The notes under the pieces are model-generated. The model had not been told where the DNA came from. It was given only the letters and a program-made list of their open reading frames with translations, and made no database searches. Below are positions 26,402 to 33,719 of a stretch of DNA of 33,719 nucleotides, one piece after another. The first letter of the stretch is position 1. Every line of letters begins with the position of its first letter. The translations under genes were made by a program, and so were the position numbers. The stretch is from CAZDBA01 sp964503615 (lineage in GTDB: Bacteria > Planctomycetota > Planctomycetia > Pirellulales > Pirellulaceae), in the NCBI GenBank assembly GCA_964503615.1, contig CAZDBA010000034.1, forward strand, positions 1-33,719, in the 5' to 3' direction.

Positions 26402-27736
26402 ATGTTTGAACTGGACTTTACGCACGACCCCAAGCGAAATTCATGGGTCGAATCGGCCAACGATCCGAAAACCGATTTCCCGATTCAAAATCTGCCACTG
26501 GGCCTGTTTGAAACAGAAGGTGGATCGCCGCGAATTGGAATCGGGATCGGCGACCAAATCCTCGATGCTATATCGATTGTTGAAGCCGAAGCGATTTCTG
26601 ACTCTCAAACAGCGGCAACGTTACGACTGAAAAGTCTAAAAGGGTTGATGTCTCTGTCGAAAAAGCAGCGAGTTGAATTGCGCCATGCTCTCTCCAACGT
26701 TTTGGCAGCCGATTCGGACATCGACAGGAGCAAGTTGACTTTGGTTTCCATGGCCGAATCAACGATGCGTTTGCCATGCGAACCACGTGACTTTACTGAC
26801 TTTTATGCATCGGTGTATCACGCGACCAACGTCGGAAGTATGTTTCGCCCCGATAATCCTTTGCTGCCCAACTACAAACACATTCCCATCGGCTACCACG
26901 GCAGAGCGTCCAGTATCATTGCCAGCGGCCAACCGGTGCAGCGACCGATTGGACAAAAGCCACCGACGGATAGTAGTGGCAATCCGGACTTTGGCCCCAG
27001 CGAGAGATTGGACTACGAATTCGAAGTTGGCTTTTTTGTTGCCCAAGGAAATGAACTTGGATCATCGTTTCCAATCGATCAGGCGGAAGACCACATTTTC
27101 GGGATGGTGCTGGTTAACGATTGGTCTGCTCGAGATCTTCAGAAGTGGGAGTATCAGCCGCTGGGTCCTTTTCTGGCAAAGTCGTTTGCGACTTCTGTTT
27201 CGCCGTGGATTGTGACCATGGAAGCTTTGGCGCCGTTTCGCTGCCCGGCGTTTAAACGAGTCGATGGTGACCCGCAGCCGCTTCCTTATTTGAACGATGA
27301 GCAAAACACCCAGTCTGGTGGGGTTCGTATTCAGCTCGAAGCATCACTGACGACAGCCCAGATGCGAAAACAAGGCGATGCTCCGTTTCGGTTAAGCAAA
27401 ACCACCTCAGACAACATCTACTGGACGATTGCCCAAATGTTGACTCACCACAGCAGCAACGGCTGCAACATGCAACCCGGCGATTTGTTAGCCAGCGGAA
27501 CGGTCAGCGGTCCAACAAAAGGTGAACGAGGCTGCCTGTTGGAACTGACTTGGAATGGAGACTTGGACGATCCTCGTCCCGGAAATGATCGAACTCCGTT
27601 GCAACTTCCCTCTGGGGAAAAGAGAACTTTTCTGGCCGATGGAGACGAAGTGATTTTTTCCGGGCATTGCGAAAGCGAAACCCATCGCCGCATCGGATTT
27701 GGCGTCTGCCGGGGTACAGTGCACGGAGTCAATTAA
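26402..27736 (+). CDS. fahA: Fumarylacetoacetase
   Basis: Last enzyme of tyrosine/homogentisate breakdown; hydrolyses fumarylacetoacetate to fumarate and acetoacetate in the cytoplasm. 444 residues, close to the family's ~420. The N-terminal SH3-like part is followed by the FAH catalytic domain. Metal and catalytic residues align with the mammalian enzyme at a constant offset of seven: D133 (DFYASVYHATNVG), catalytic H140, E206 and E208 (YEFEVGFF), D240 (NDWSARDLQKWEY), with LGPFLAKSFATSVSPW following. AAAGGAG at 26384-26390 lies 11 bases before this ATG; an out-of-frame ATG at 26394 is closer but opens no useful frame. The gene belongs to the uvrA-to-flavin-reductase plus-strand run and is separated from the dioxygenase gene by a 281-base structured leader. 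Confidence 0.96.
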   Translation: MFELDFTHDPKRNSWVESANDPKTDFPIQNLPLGLFETEGGSPRIGIGIGDQILDAISIVEAEAISDSQTAATLRLKSLKGLMSLSKKQRVELRHALSNVLAADSDIDRSKLTLVSMAESTMRLPCEPRDFTDFYASVYHATNVGSMFRPDNPLLPNYKHIPIGYHGRASSIIASGQPVQRPIGQKPPTDSSGNPDFGPSERLDYEFEVGFFVAQGNELGSSFPIDQAEDHIFGMVLVNDWSARDLQKWEYQPLGPFLAKSFATSVSPWIVTMEALAPFRCPAFKRVDGDPQPLPYLNDEQNTQSGGVRIQLEASLTTAQMRKQGDAPFRLSKTTSDNIYWTIAQMLTHHSSNGCNMQPGDLLASGTVSGPTKGERGCLLELTWNGDLDDPRPGNDRTPLQLPSGEKRTFLADGDEVIFSGHCESETHRRIGFGVCRGTVHGVN

Positions 27737-27792
27737 GTCTCAAATCGCCCCGCCAAATTGCACAGCCAAAGATTGGAATCAGCACACGAAAC

Positions 27793-27819
27793 GGCGCTAG
27801 TTCGTGGGCGCTAGTTCGT
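27793..27819 (+). repeat. Tandem 13-base direct repeat
   Basis: GGCGCTAGTTCGT occurs at 27793-27805 and again at 27807-27819, a 14-base period, in the leader before hppD. It fits a regulator operator or a replication-slippage product. Confidence 0.75.
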
Positions 27820-27829
27820 AGTGGGATTC

Positions 27830-27871
27830 GCCAGAATTCCTTTTACCAACGAGACAAACAGGAGTTCTGGC
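27830..27871 (+). promoter_or_regulatory. Hairpin in the hppD leader
   Basis: GCCAGAATTCC (27830-27840) pairs with GGAGTTCTGGC (27861-27871): eleven pairs including one U-G wobble, around a 20-base loop. It lies 11 bases after the tandem repeat and 147 bases before the hppD ATG. It has no T-run, so it is not a simple terminator. Confidence 0.5.
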
Positions 27872-28017
27872 CAACTCCACGACAGGTTCTGAAACGCCCT
27901 CTAGATAAAATGCCAGTCTGCAGTATCGTGTGTAAGTCCAATCGGCTATTTTCGTTGGATAGCAGCTTTCAAAACTTTGACGTAACCAGAGCCACAACTC
28001 AAGTTACAGGAGATACC

Positions 28018-29127
28018 ATGGGACCTTTTCCACACAACGCACCCCGATCAACGATCACCGCGGAAAACCCGGCCGGCACAGATGGCTTTGAGTTTGTGGA
28101 ATTTGCGCACCCGGAACCGCAAGCGTTGCGAGACCTCTTTGCTTCGATGGGCTACACGCTCGTAGCCACGCACAAAACGAAGTCCATTGAACTGTGGCAG
28201 CAGGGAGACATTTCGTACCTGATCAACTCTGAACCTCAAACGCATGCCGCTAAGTTCATTGAAGAACATGGCCCCTGTGCTGCTTCGATGGGATGGCGAG
28301 TCGCCGATGCAGAACAGGCTTTCCAGCACGCGGTGGACAAGGGTGCCGAACCCTACACCGGCGACGGCAAAGTTCTGAACGTTCCTGCGATCGTTGGTAT
28401 TGGCGGTTCTTTGATTTATTTCATCGACAAGTACTTTGACAGCAGCCCCTACAACGACGAGTTCGAGTGGAGCACTAATGCACATCCGGAAGGGGTTGGG
28501 TTTTACTATCTTGATCACCTGACTCACAACGTTTTTCGCGGCAACATGGACAAGTGGTTCAAATTTTATGGCGACCTGTTCAACTTTCGCGAGATTCGAT
28601 TCTTTGACATCCAGGGTAAATTCACTGGGCTGTTCAGCCGTGCTCTGACCTCGCCTTGTGGTCGGATTCGTATCCCAATCAATGAAGACCGCGGCGAGAC
28701 CGGCCAGATCGTAAACTACTTGAAAAAGTACAATGGCGAAGGGATCCAGCACATCGCGGTTGGGGCAAAGAACATTTACGACTCAGTCGATGCGATTGCC
28801 GAAAAAGGCGTCCGGTTCATGCCAGGCCCACCGGAAACGTATTACACGATGTCGAAAGAACGAGTCGCTGGGCATGAAGAACCTCTTGATCGAATGAAAA
28901 AACACGGCGTCCTTATCGACGGTGAAGGTGTCGTCGATGGTGGCGAAACCAAAATTCTCCTTCAGATCTTTTCCAAAACTGTTATCGGTCCGATATTCTT
29001 TGAGTTTATCCAACGTAAAGGGGACGACGGATTTGGCGAGGGGAACTTCAAGGCACTGTTCGAATCGATCGAAGCCGACGAGATGGCCAAAGGCGAATAC
29101 GGCGACGAAATTCCAAATCAGGGTTAA
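28018..29127 (+). CDS. hppD: 4-Hydroxyphenylpyruvate dioxygenase
   Basis: Non-heme Fe(II) enzyme that converts 4-hydroxyphenylpyruvate to homogentisate. 369 residues from the ATG at 28018, which follows CAGGAG with good spacing; this is the normal family length. It has two vicinal-oxygen-chelate domains. The Fe ligands are H167 (YLDHLTHNVFRGNMDKWFKF), H245 (GIQHIAVGAKNIYDSV) and E329 (GPIFFEFIQRKG). The C-terminal GFGEGNFKALFESIE segment is the helix that closes the active site. The long open frame upstream (from 27667) is not part of the protein. It is 18 bases upstream of hmgA and clearly co-transcribed with it. Confidence 0.97.
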   Translation: MGPFPHNAPRSTITAENPAGTDGFEFVEFAHPEPQALRDLFASMGYTLVATHKTKSIELWQQGDISYLINSEPQTHAAKFIEEHGPCAASMGWRVADAEQAFQHAVDKGAEPYTGDGKVLNVPAIVGIGGSLIYFIDKYFDSSPYNDEFEWSTNAHPEGVGFYYLDHLTHNVFRGNMDKWFKFYGDLFNFREIRFFDIQGKFTGLFSRALTSPCGRIRIPINEDRGETGQIVNYLKKYNGEGIQHIAVGAKNIYDSVDAIAEKGVRFMPGPPETYYTMSKERVAGHEEPLDRMKKHGVLIDGEGVVDGGETKILLQIFSKTVIGPIFFEFIQRKGDDGFGEGNFKALFESIEADEMAKGEYGDEIPNQG

Positions 29128-29145
29128 AGCAAGGTAGCGAAACTG

Positions 29146-30510
29146 ATGAATGACAAGTCAACCGAAGGTGCCTCTGATCGTCATGAAACAGCGGCGACTC
29201 CCAAAGGCTATATGCCCGGGTTCGGAAACGACTTCGAAACCGAAGCTCTTCCCGGTGCTTTGCCCGTGGGCCGAAATTCGCCGCGTCGCTGTCCTTATGG
29301 CTTGTATGCCGAGCAACTTTCCGGTTCGCCCTTTACTGCCCCACACGCGACGCTGGAACGGTCGTGGCTTTACCGCATTCGCCCCTCGGTCAAGCATGTG
29401 GGTCGCTTTGACAAAATCGCGATGCCGTACTGGAAGAGTGGTCCCAACATTGTCCCTGATGTCGTTTCGCTAGGGCAATATCGTTGGGATCCGACGCCGT
29501 TCCCGAAGCAAAAGGTCTCCTTTGTCACCGGCATGCGAACGATGACGACCGCCGGCGATGTCCGCACGCAACTTGGGATGGCGGCTCACGTTTACCTGGC
29601 CAACCAGAGTATGGATGACGAGTTTTTTTACAACGCGGATGCGGAACTGTTGATCGTTCCGCAGTCGGGCCGGCTGGCGATCTTTACCGAGTTCGGCAAG
29701 ATCGAACTTGAACCGCTTGAAATATGCGTTTTGCCGCGAGGAATGGTTTTCAAAGTTGACTTGCTGGACGATCAAGCACGCGGATTCGTTTGCGAAAACT
29801 ACGGCGCAAAATTCACGTTGCCCGGCCGCGGTCCGATCGGCGCGAATTGTCTGGCCAACCCTCGCGATTTCAAAACTCCTATCGCCTGGTTCGAAGACCG
29901 CGACGCGAGCTGCGGCGTGACGATCAAATGGTGCGGCGAGTTTCATCGTACCGAGATTGATCATTCCCCTTTGGACGTGGTTGCCTGGCATGGTAATTAT
30001 GCGCCTTACAAATACGACTTGCGGCACTATGCGGCCGTTGGCTCGATCACGTTCGATCACCCCGACCCGTCGATCTTCACGGTGCTTACAGCCCCCACCG
30101 CCGAAGAAGGCACCGCAAATATTGACTTTGTGATCTTTCCACCACGCTGGTTGCCACAGCAGAACACGTTTCGACCGCCGTGGTATCACAAGAACATTAT
30201 GTCCGAGTTGATGGGTAACATTTTCGGACAGTACGACGCCAAACCGGAAGGCTTTGCTCCCGGCGGCATCAGTTTGCACAACTGCATGCTTCCACACGGC
30301 CCCGACAACGATGCGTTTGAAAAAGCCAGTAACTCAACAGACGATCCGGTCTATCTGAACAACACAATGTCGTTTATGTTCGAGACTCGTTTCCCGCAGA
30401 TGGTAACTGAGTTCGCCGCCAAGGAAGCTCCGTTGCAAGACAATTACATTGATTGCTGGCAAGGGCTCAAGAAACGATTCGATGGCACGCCGGAAGGCGA
30501 TTGGTCGTAG
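29146..30510 (+). CDS. hmgA: Homogentisate 1,2-dioxygenase
   Basis: Opens the homogentisate ring to maleylacetoacetate using Fe(II). 454 residues, family length plus a short polar N-terminus. The N-terminal jelly roll contains PGFGNDFETEALPGALPVG and PYGLYAEQLSGSPFTAPH, both diagnostic. The Fe ligands match the human enzyme in spacing: H348 and E354 in PPWYHKNIMSELMGN, and H384 in CMLPHGPDND. It lies between hppD (18 bases) and the flavin-reductase-fold gene (58 bases), so product and substrate steps are adjacent. The next enzyme, maleylacetoacetate isomerase, is not encoded in the window. Confidence 0.97.
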   Translation: MNDKSTEGASDRHETAATPKGYMPGFGNDFETEALPGALPVGRNSPRRCPYGLYAEQLSGSPFTAPHATLERSWLYRIRPSVKHVGRFDKIAMPYWKSGPNIVPDVVSLGQYRWDPTPFPKQKVSFVTGMRTMTTAGDVRTQLGMAAHVYLANQSMDDEFFYNADAELLIVPQSGRLAIFTEFGKIELEPLEICVLPRGMVFKVDLLDDQARGFVCENYGAKFTLPGRGPIGANCLANPRDFKTPIAWFEDRDASCGVTIKWCGEFHRTEIDHSPLDVVAWHGNYAPYKYDLRHYAAVGSITFDHPDPSIFTVLTAPTAEEGTANIDFVIFPPRWLPQQNTFRPPWYHKNIMSELMGNIFGQYDAKPEGFAPGGISLHNCMLPHGPDNDAFEKASNSTDDPVYLNNTMSFMFETRFPQMVTEFAAKEAPLQDNYIDCWQGLKKRFDGTPEGDWS

Positions 30511-30568
30511 TCGACCTCAATCACTTTTAAACAAGCAACCCAGCCCGACAGGGCTACAGGAAAACCAG

Positions 30569-31189
30569 ATGCAATTTAATCCTGCCGACATGGGCATCCG
30601 TGACGTTTACACGCTCATGGTCCAGCTAATCACACCGCGTCCCATCGCTTGGGTTTCTACGGTATCGAAAAGCGGTGTCACCAATTTGGCGCCGTACAGT
30701 TTTTTCAACGGGGTCGGAGCCAACCCACCCTCGGTCCTGTTCTGCCCAGTCAATCGCAGGGACGGAACCCGAAAGCACTCGCTGTTGAACGTTCTTGAAA
30801 CAGGCGAGTTTGTGGTGAATCTGGTTTCCTTTGACAACGCCGAACTCATGAACCAGACATCAGCCGATTTTGAGCAAGAGCAAAGCGAAATCGATGCGTT
30901 GGGAATTGAAACCGCTCCCTCAACACTGGTCCAACCGCCACGAGTTCAATCGGCGTCCGCACAGTTCGAATGCAAATTGATCAAGCACATCGAATTAGCG
31001 GACGGCCCGGCCGGAGCGAACGTCGTCATCGGAGAAGTAGTCATGTTGCACGTTGACGATTCGGTGATTGACGAGAACGTGATCGACGTCTCGAAATTGG
31101 ACAATGTCGGGCGATTGGGCGGTAAGTCTTACGCGCGAACGACAGACAGGTTTGAGTTGGATCGACCACCAGTGCCAAAAAAGGCTTAA
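30569..31189 (+). CDS. Flavin reductase-like (DIM6/NTAB, FMN-binding split-barrel) protein
   Basis: 206 residues from the ATG at 30569; the AGGA shortly upstream supports this over an earlier in-frame start that would overlap hmgA. The fold is the FMN-binding flavin reductase-like type: RPIAWVSTVSKSGVTNLAPY at the start, YSFFNGVGANPPSVLFCPV, then TGEFVVNLVSFDNAELMNQT. Relatives bind FMN and may reduce it with NAD(P)H or act as flavoredoxins. Its position as last gene of the tyrosine-degradation set suggests a supporting redox role, but no step of the known pathway needs a flavin, so the function is open. A strong terminator follows. Confidence 0.88.
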   Translation: MQFNPADMGIRDVYTLMVQLITPRPIAWVSTVSKSGVTNLAPYSFFNGVGANPPSVLFCPVNRRDGTRKHSLLNVLETGEFVVNLVSFDNAELMNQTSADFEQEQSEIDALGIETAPSTLVQPPRVQSASAQFECKLIKHIELADGPAGANVVIGEVVMLHVDDSVIDENVIDVSKLDNVGRLGGKSYARTTDRFELDRPPVPKKA

Positions 31190-31224
31190 CGTTTCCTTAA
31201 GCAACTTCTTAGTTTCTCCAATAA

Positions 31225-31252
31225 AAAAGCCGCATCAATTAATGCGGCTTTT
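31225..31252 (+). terminator. Bidirectional rho-independent terminator
   Basis: AAAAGCCGCAT (31225-31235) and ATGCGGCTTTT (31242-31252) form a perfect 11-base stem with a six-base loop, A-rich on the left and T-rich on the right. It ends the plus-strand run and also suits the convergent gene ending at 31275. Confidence 0.9.
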
Positions 31253-31274
31253 CGTGGCTTATCGTTTTATGTTA

Positions 31275-32069
31275 TTACATCGCCAATAGTTGAATAAATG
31301 GTCCGATATCACCAAAGTCGAGACTTCCATCACCGTTGATATCGGCAGCCGGAGTGAAGTTTGCGTTAGACAGAACGCTAATGAAAGGTGCGATGTCCAT
31401 AAAATTCACTTCGCCATCGTCGTTTACATCACCGACAATAAACGTAATTGGGTTAACGACGGTATAGTCGGACGGAGAGTTTATTTCGTTTTCGGATGCA
31501 TCATCATTCAGAACAATCATTTCTGTATCCGAAGCGATCGAAATCCACTCGTTTTGATCTGCCCAAACTTCGCCTTCTGCTTCGTCGCTACGATCATCAG
31601 CGGTCGTGTTATCCACGCCGTCCACACTGAATTGAAGATGATCAGCAATATTGGCGCCGATGCCAAACGACGTTCGCCAATAGATTTGAGCGCCGTATGC
31701 ACTTTGTCCGGCCATTGGTGCGGCACTACCGCCAAGGGCACTGACGTTGACCCGCTGATTGTTGGTAGGGTCATTATCGTCGTCGTTGCCGAAATGAACA
31801 TATAAAGACTGTCCACTGGCCAGCGTGAAATTTGCCAACACCGGGCTCACACCAGTGTAACGTCGGACCAAAGTCTCATTGTGGGTACAAAATCTCCAAC
31901 CTGCCAGCGACTGACTGTTGGGGCCAAAGTTATGAAGTTCCAAAACGGAGGTTGTTAAATCAATTGACCGAATTTGCACATAACGCACTGGAGTCTCGAT
32001 TTGAGCAGATACGGTTTGAGCTAGAAGTAGAAAGGCTGAAAGTGCAATTGTTGCTAATTTTGTATTCAT
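31275..32069 (-). CDS. Secreted lamin-tail-like protein with C-terminal dockerin-like module
   Basis: 264 residues from the ATG at 32069, where a signal peptide begins (MNTKLATIALSAFLLLAQ, cleavage near VSAQ); an upstream in-frame start at 32102 would bury it. Residues about 25-190 resemble a lamin-tail domain: SVLELHNFGPNSQSLAGWRF, LASGQSLYVHFG, DHLQFSVDGVDN, WISIASDTEMIVL. The last 52 residues (213-264) are two EF-hand-like dockerin repeats, GDVNDDGEVNFMDIAPFISV and a second with DINGDGSLDFGDIGPFIQLL. Lamin-tail domains in bacterial exported proteins are thought to bind surfaces or DNA, but nothing here shows which. It is convergent with the flavin-reductase gene over the shared terminator. 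Confidence 0.82.
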   Translation of the reverse strand: MNTKLATIALSAFLLLAQTVSAQIETPVRYVQIRSIDLTTSVLELHNFGPNSQSLAGWRFCTHNETLVRRYTGVSPVLANFTLASGQSLYVHFGNDDDNDPTNNQRVNVSALGGSAAPMAGQSAYGAQIYWRTSFGIGANIADHLQFSVDGVDNTTADDRSDEAEGEVWADQNEWISIASDTEMIVLNDDASENEINSPSDYTVVNPITFIVGDVNDDGEVNFMDIAPFISVLSNANFTPAADINGDGSLDFGDIGPFIQLLAM

Positions 32070-32543
32070 TAGGTTTCTCAATTGGTTCTCGAAGTTACCC
32101 ATCTAATTCGAGATTTGGTAATGGAATTTTTGTTAAGGATTGACCGAAAGGCGGAACCGGATCTTACTTAAATCTGCGTACTTCCTCAAAATTTGAAAAA
32201 GTTCGAGAATAAGGCGCTCTTACTTGGGTAGTTAGTTATCAATGTCACACCCCCTGACAGATCTTTCATTGGTCGCACAAAAAAAATAGATCTATCTGTT
32301 TCTCAGTGGGGCTCAGTGCGATTCGCCCGAGATTTGCCTGCTAATTTTATAACCGCTACCACAAAGCATTGCACAACAAAATTTGGGTTCTGGGGAGGGA
32401 ATGAAAACCTGCAGAGAAAAAAACTCTGTAATTTTCTGGGGTTTTCCAAGTGCCAGTTTGCCAAATCTTTCTAATAGAACATCCATCCCGAGTTCTGCTG
32501 CTGCGATGGGTCACCGAAATATTTAAGCAAGGTAGATATCGCG
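32070..32543. other. Intergenic region, imperfect inverted repeat only
   Basis: 474 bases, AT-rich, with no gene I can support. An imperfect inverted repeat pairs CCCCCTGACAGAT (32250-32262) with a bulged arm at 32294-32311. Nothing upstream of the FolC-like frame resembles the missing FolC N-terminal domain. Confidence 0.45.
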
Positions 32544-33248
32544 GTGGCGAAGAAGGCACAGTTTCTATCGTGCCAAATCAAAATGGGTGGCCCCAGTTCC
32601 CCCACCTGTAAAACTAAGGCAGCCGATGGCCAATTCTCCCGCACTTTACCTATCAACCATAAAGAAAACCTAAGTTTTCAAGGATCGCATCAAGCCACGA
32701 ACGCTGCAGTCGCAATCGCGGCTGCGCAACGTCTGATATCCCATGGCTGGGAGATCTCGCCGAGCCAGATTCGTTCCGCGCTGGATAAACTTCGTCTAGA
32801 AGGACGCACGGAAGTGGTTAGCGAGTCGCCAACGGTGGTCATGGACATCGCGCACAACGTGGTTTCAGTTGAGGCTTTGCTCGAAACGTTTTCGCAACAT
32901 TTCGGGAGCTGGAATACGGCTGGACGCAAGCGATTGATGTTGGCCGTAAGTTCCGACAAAGACACCGCTGGTATTTTGCGTAAGCTGGTTGATACGTTCG
33001 ACGATATCGTTCTCACCCGATACAAGCTGAACCCTCGTTTTGTACCGATTGCCGATTTGGCGGAAATGACCGAAGTGGTCCGTGAGGGATTGAAAACCGA
33101 AGCTCGAATTCGCACCGCACCGGATCCCGCCGCAGCTTGGCAATTGATGCAGTCCGACATGGTCGCAGACGATTTTGTCTGCATCACGGGCAGCGTTTTC
33201 CTCGTCGCAGAGATGCGTCCGTTGCTCGTGAATCGAGAACGTTCATAG
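32544..33248 (+). pseudogene. N-terminally truncated FolC-like gene (Mur ligase C-terminal part)
   Basis: An open frame from a GTG at 32544 (234 residues). From about residue 47 it matches the C-terminal half of folylpolyglutamate/dihydrofolate synthase: FQGSHQATNAAVAIAAAQRL, then IRSALDKLRLEGRTEVV and VVMDIAHNVVSVEALLETF (FolC usually has DGAHN), a Rossmann-like domain with LMLAVSSDKD, and a final FVCITGSVFLVAEMRP. The FolC P-loop and ATP/Mg-binding N-terminal domain (about 250 residues) is absent: the frame is closed by a TAG at 32475, and I see no frame upstream carrying GxGKGS. The first ~45 residues do not look like FolC. It is probably a decayed remnant, or less likely a stand-alone domain protein. 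A functional folC should exist elsewhere in the genome. Confidence 0.65.
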
Positions 33249-33719
33249 GGCACGGCGGCGCACACAAAAAGGCTGTGTTACCACAGCCGAATTTTGTGTC
33301 CGTTGTTTTCAATGTAACCCGACACGTTAGCGACGAGATGGGGCTAAGGTACTCGCTGGTCGGTAATTCAATTCTTGTCGTCTCAGACAAAATTCAAAGA
33401 GTCGCAACGTCAAAGCCAAATACGAGATACGTCTTCTGGATTCTGGTGATCGCGCTACTCGATCGCGACAGTTCTGCTTTGGCTTTTTGTTTGCACGTTC
33501 ATGTAACCCAAAGAGTTGGATGATGTGCAGCCAGAAGCTGAATCGTGCGGCGTCGTAATTGCAACGGGTTAAGCCTACTCAAGAACTAACTGAACCACAT
33601 GACAATCCGAACCGAATTTGGCTGTTCAGGTTTCGAGTAGGGGGCGAATTGCTGATGAAAAAAACCTGCCGCCGACCGATAGGTTTCGCGCCAACGCACT
33701 TTGACCCCATCAACTGAAT
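33249..33719. other. Right-end region without recognisable gene
   Basis: 471 bases. After the hairpin at 33263-33298 I see no coding sequence worth calling on either strand. At 33314-33369 there is an imperfect inverted repeat (GTAACCCGAC...AGCGACGAG and ACTCGCTGGTCGGTAA) that resembles intergenic repeats I remember from Pirellulaceae genomes. Confidence 0.4.
33263..33298 (-). terminator. Hairpin after the FolC-like remnant
   Basis: GGCTGTG (33271-33277) pairs with CACAGCC (33282-33288) around TTAC, with an outer CACAAAA/TTTTGTG pairing. On the minus strand the stem runs straight into TTTTT, so it is a better leftward terminator, although it may act in both directions. Confidence 0.5.

Larger units (their letters stand above)
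27737..28017 (+). other. Structured leader between fahA and hppD
   Basis: 281 bases between two same-strand pathway genes, containing a tandem 13-base repeat and a long hairpin (listed separately). The frame of the following gene stays open through it, but the residues have no dioxygenase similarity. It could hold a second promoter or an RNA regulatory element. Confidence 0.5.

Noticed and set aside
27667..28017. In-frame N-terminal extension of the hydroxyphenylpyruvate dioxygenase
   Set aside because: It overlaps the end of fahA, its residues show no family similarity, and the ATG at 28018 has a good ribosome site and gives the normal protein length.
29470..30297. Long minus-strand open frame opposite hmgA
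   Set aside because: It lies wholly inside a gene with all Fe ligands identified and shows no domain of its own.
30449..30568. Earlier start for the flavin-reductase-like gene
   Set aside because: It would overlap hmgA by about 60 bases with low-complexity basic residues; the ATG at 30569 has AGGA upstream and begins the conserved domain.

Overview
The window looks like chromosomal DNA of a planctomycete, most likely of the Pirellulaceae type. The signs are a DUF1549/DUF1553 protein with planctomycete-type cytochrome motifs, a DUF1570 HExxH protein, several secreted proteins ending in a dockerin-like double EF-hand module, a WD40/cytochrome fusion, and a giant double UvrA as in the PVC superphylum. 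The placement rests on gene families; no rRNA or tRNA gene was seen. There is no phage, transposase or CRISPR array.

Layout from left to right. (1) A secreted beta-propeller (GH43-like) protein with a C-terminal dockerin-like module (68-2245, -). (2) Two divergent regulators: an NtrC-type sigma54 activator (-) and a NarL/LuxR-type regulator (+) whose receiver has Glu in place of the phospho-acceptor Asp. (3) A DUF1570 metallopeptidase-like protein (-), divergent from a tightly coupled exported trio (+): an unknown protein, a parvulin-type foldase, and an archaemetzincin-like zinc protease carrying a membrane anchor. (4) A three-gene minus-strand operon (16728 down to 9597): IPT/PPC-domain protein, Big2/DUF1549/DUF1553 protein, and cytochrome-WD40-coiled-coil protein. 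(5) A small dockerin-module protein followed by a clear terminator.

(6) A plus-strand run from 18714 to 31189 starts with a 2332-residue UvrA that contains two complete UvrA units (four ABC ATPase domains). It also has a ~345-residue C-terminal extension that is itself an internal duplication. Its stop overlaps the start of a CBM9-like protein, which is followed by the tyrosine-catabolism enzymes fumarylacetoacetase, 4-hydroxyphenylpyruvate dioxygenase and homogentisate dioxygenase, then a flavin-reductase-fold protein and a terminator. Maleylacetoacetate isomerase is not in the window. A structured, repeat-bearing leader precedes the dioxygenase genes.

(7) Convergent to this run is a lamin-tail/dockerin secreted protein (-). 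The right end holds an N-terminally truncated FolC-like gene and about 470 bases with no recognisable gene.

The strongest candidates for something undescribed are the repeated C-terminal extension on the double UvrA and its coupling to an aromatic-degradation gene set, the exported archaemetzincin/foldase trio, and the Glu-receiver regulator beside the sigma54 activator. Calls come from reading motifs by eye; no database search was possible.
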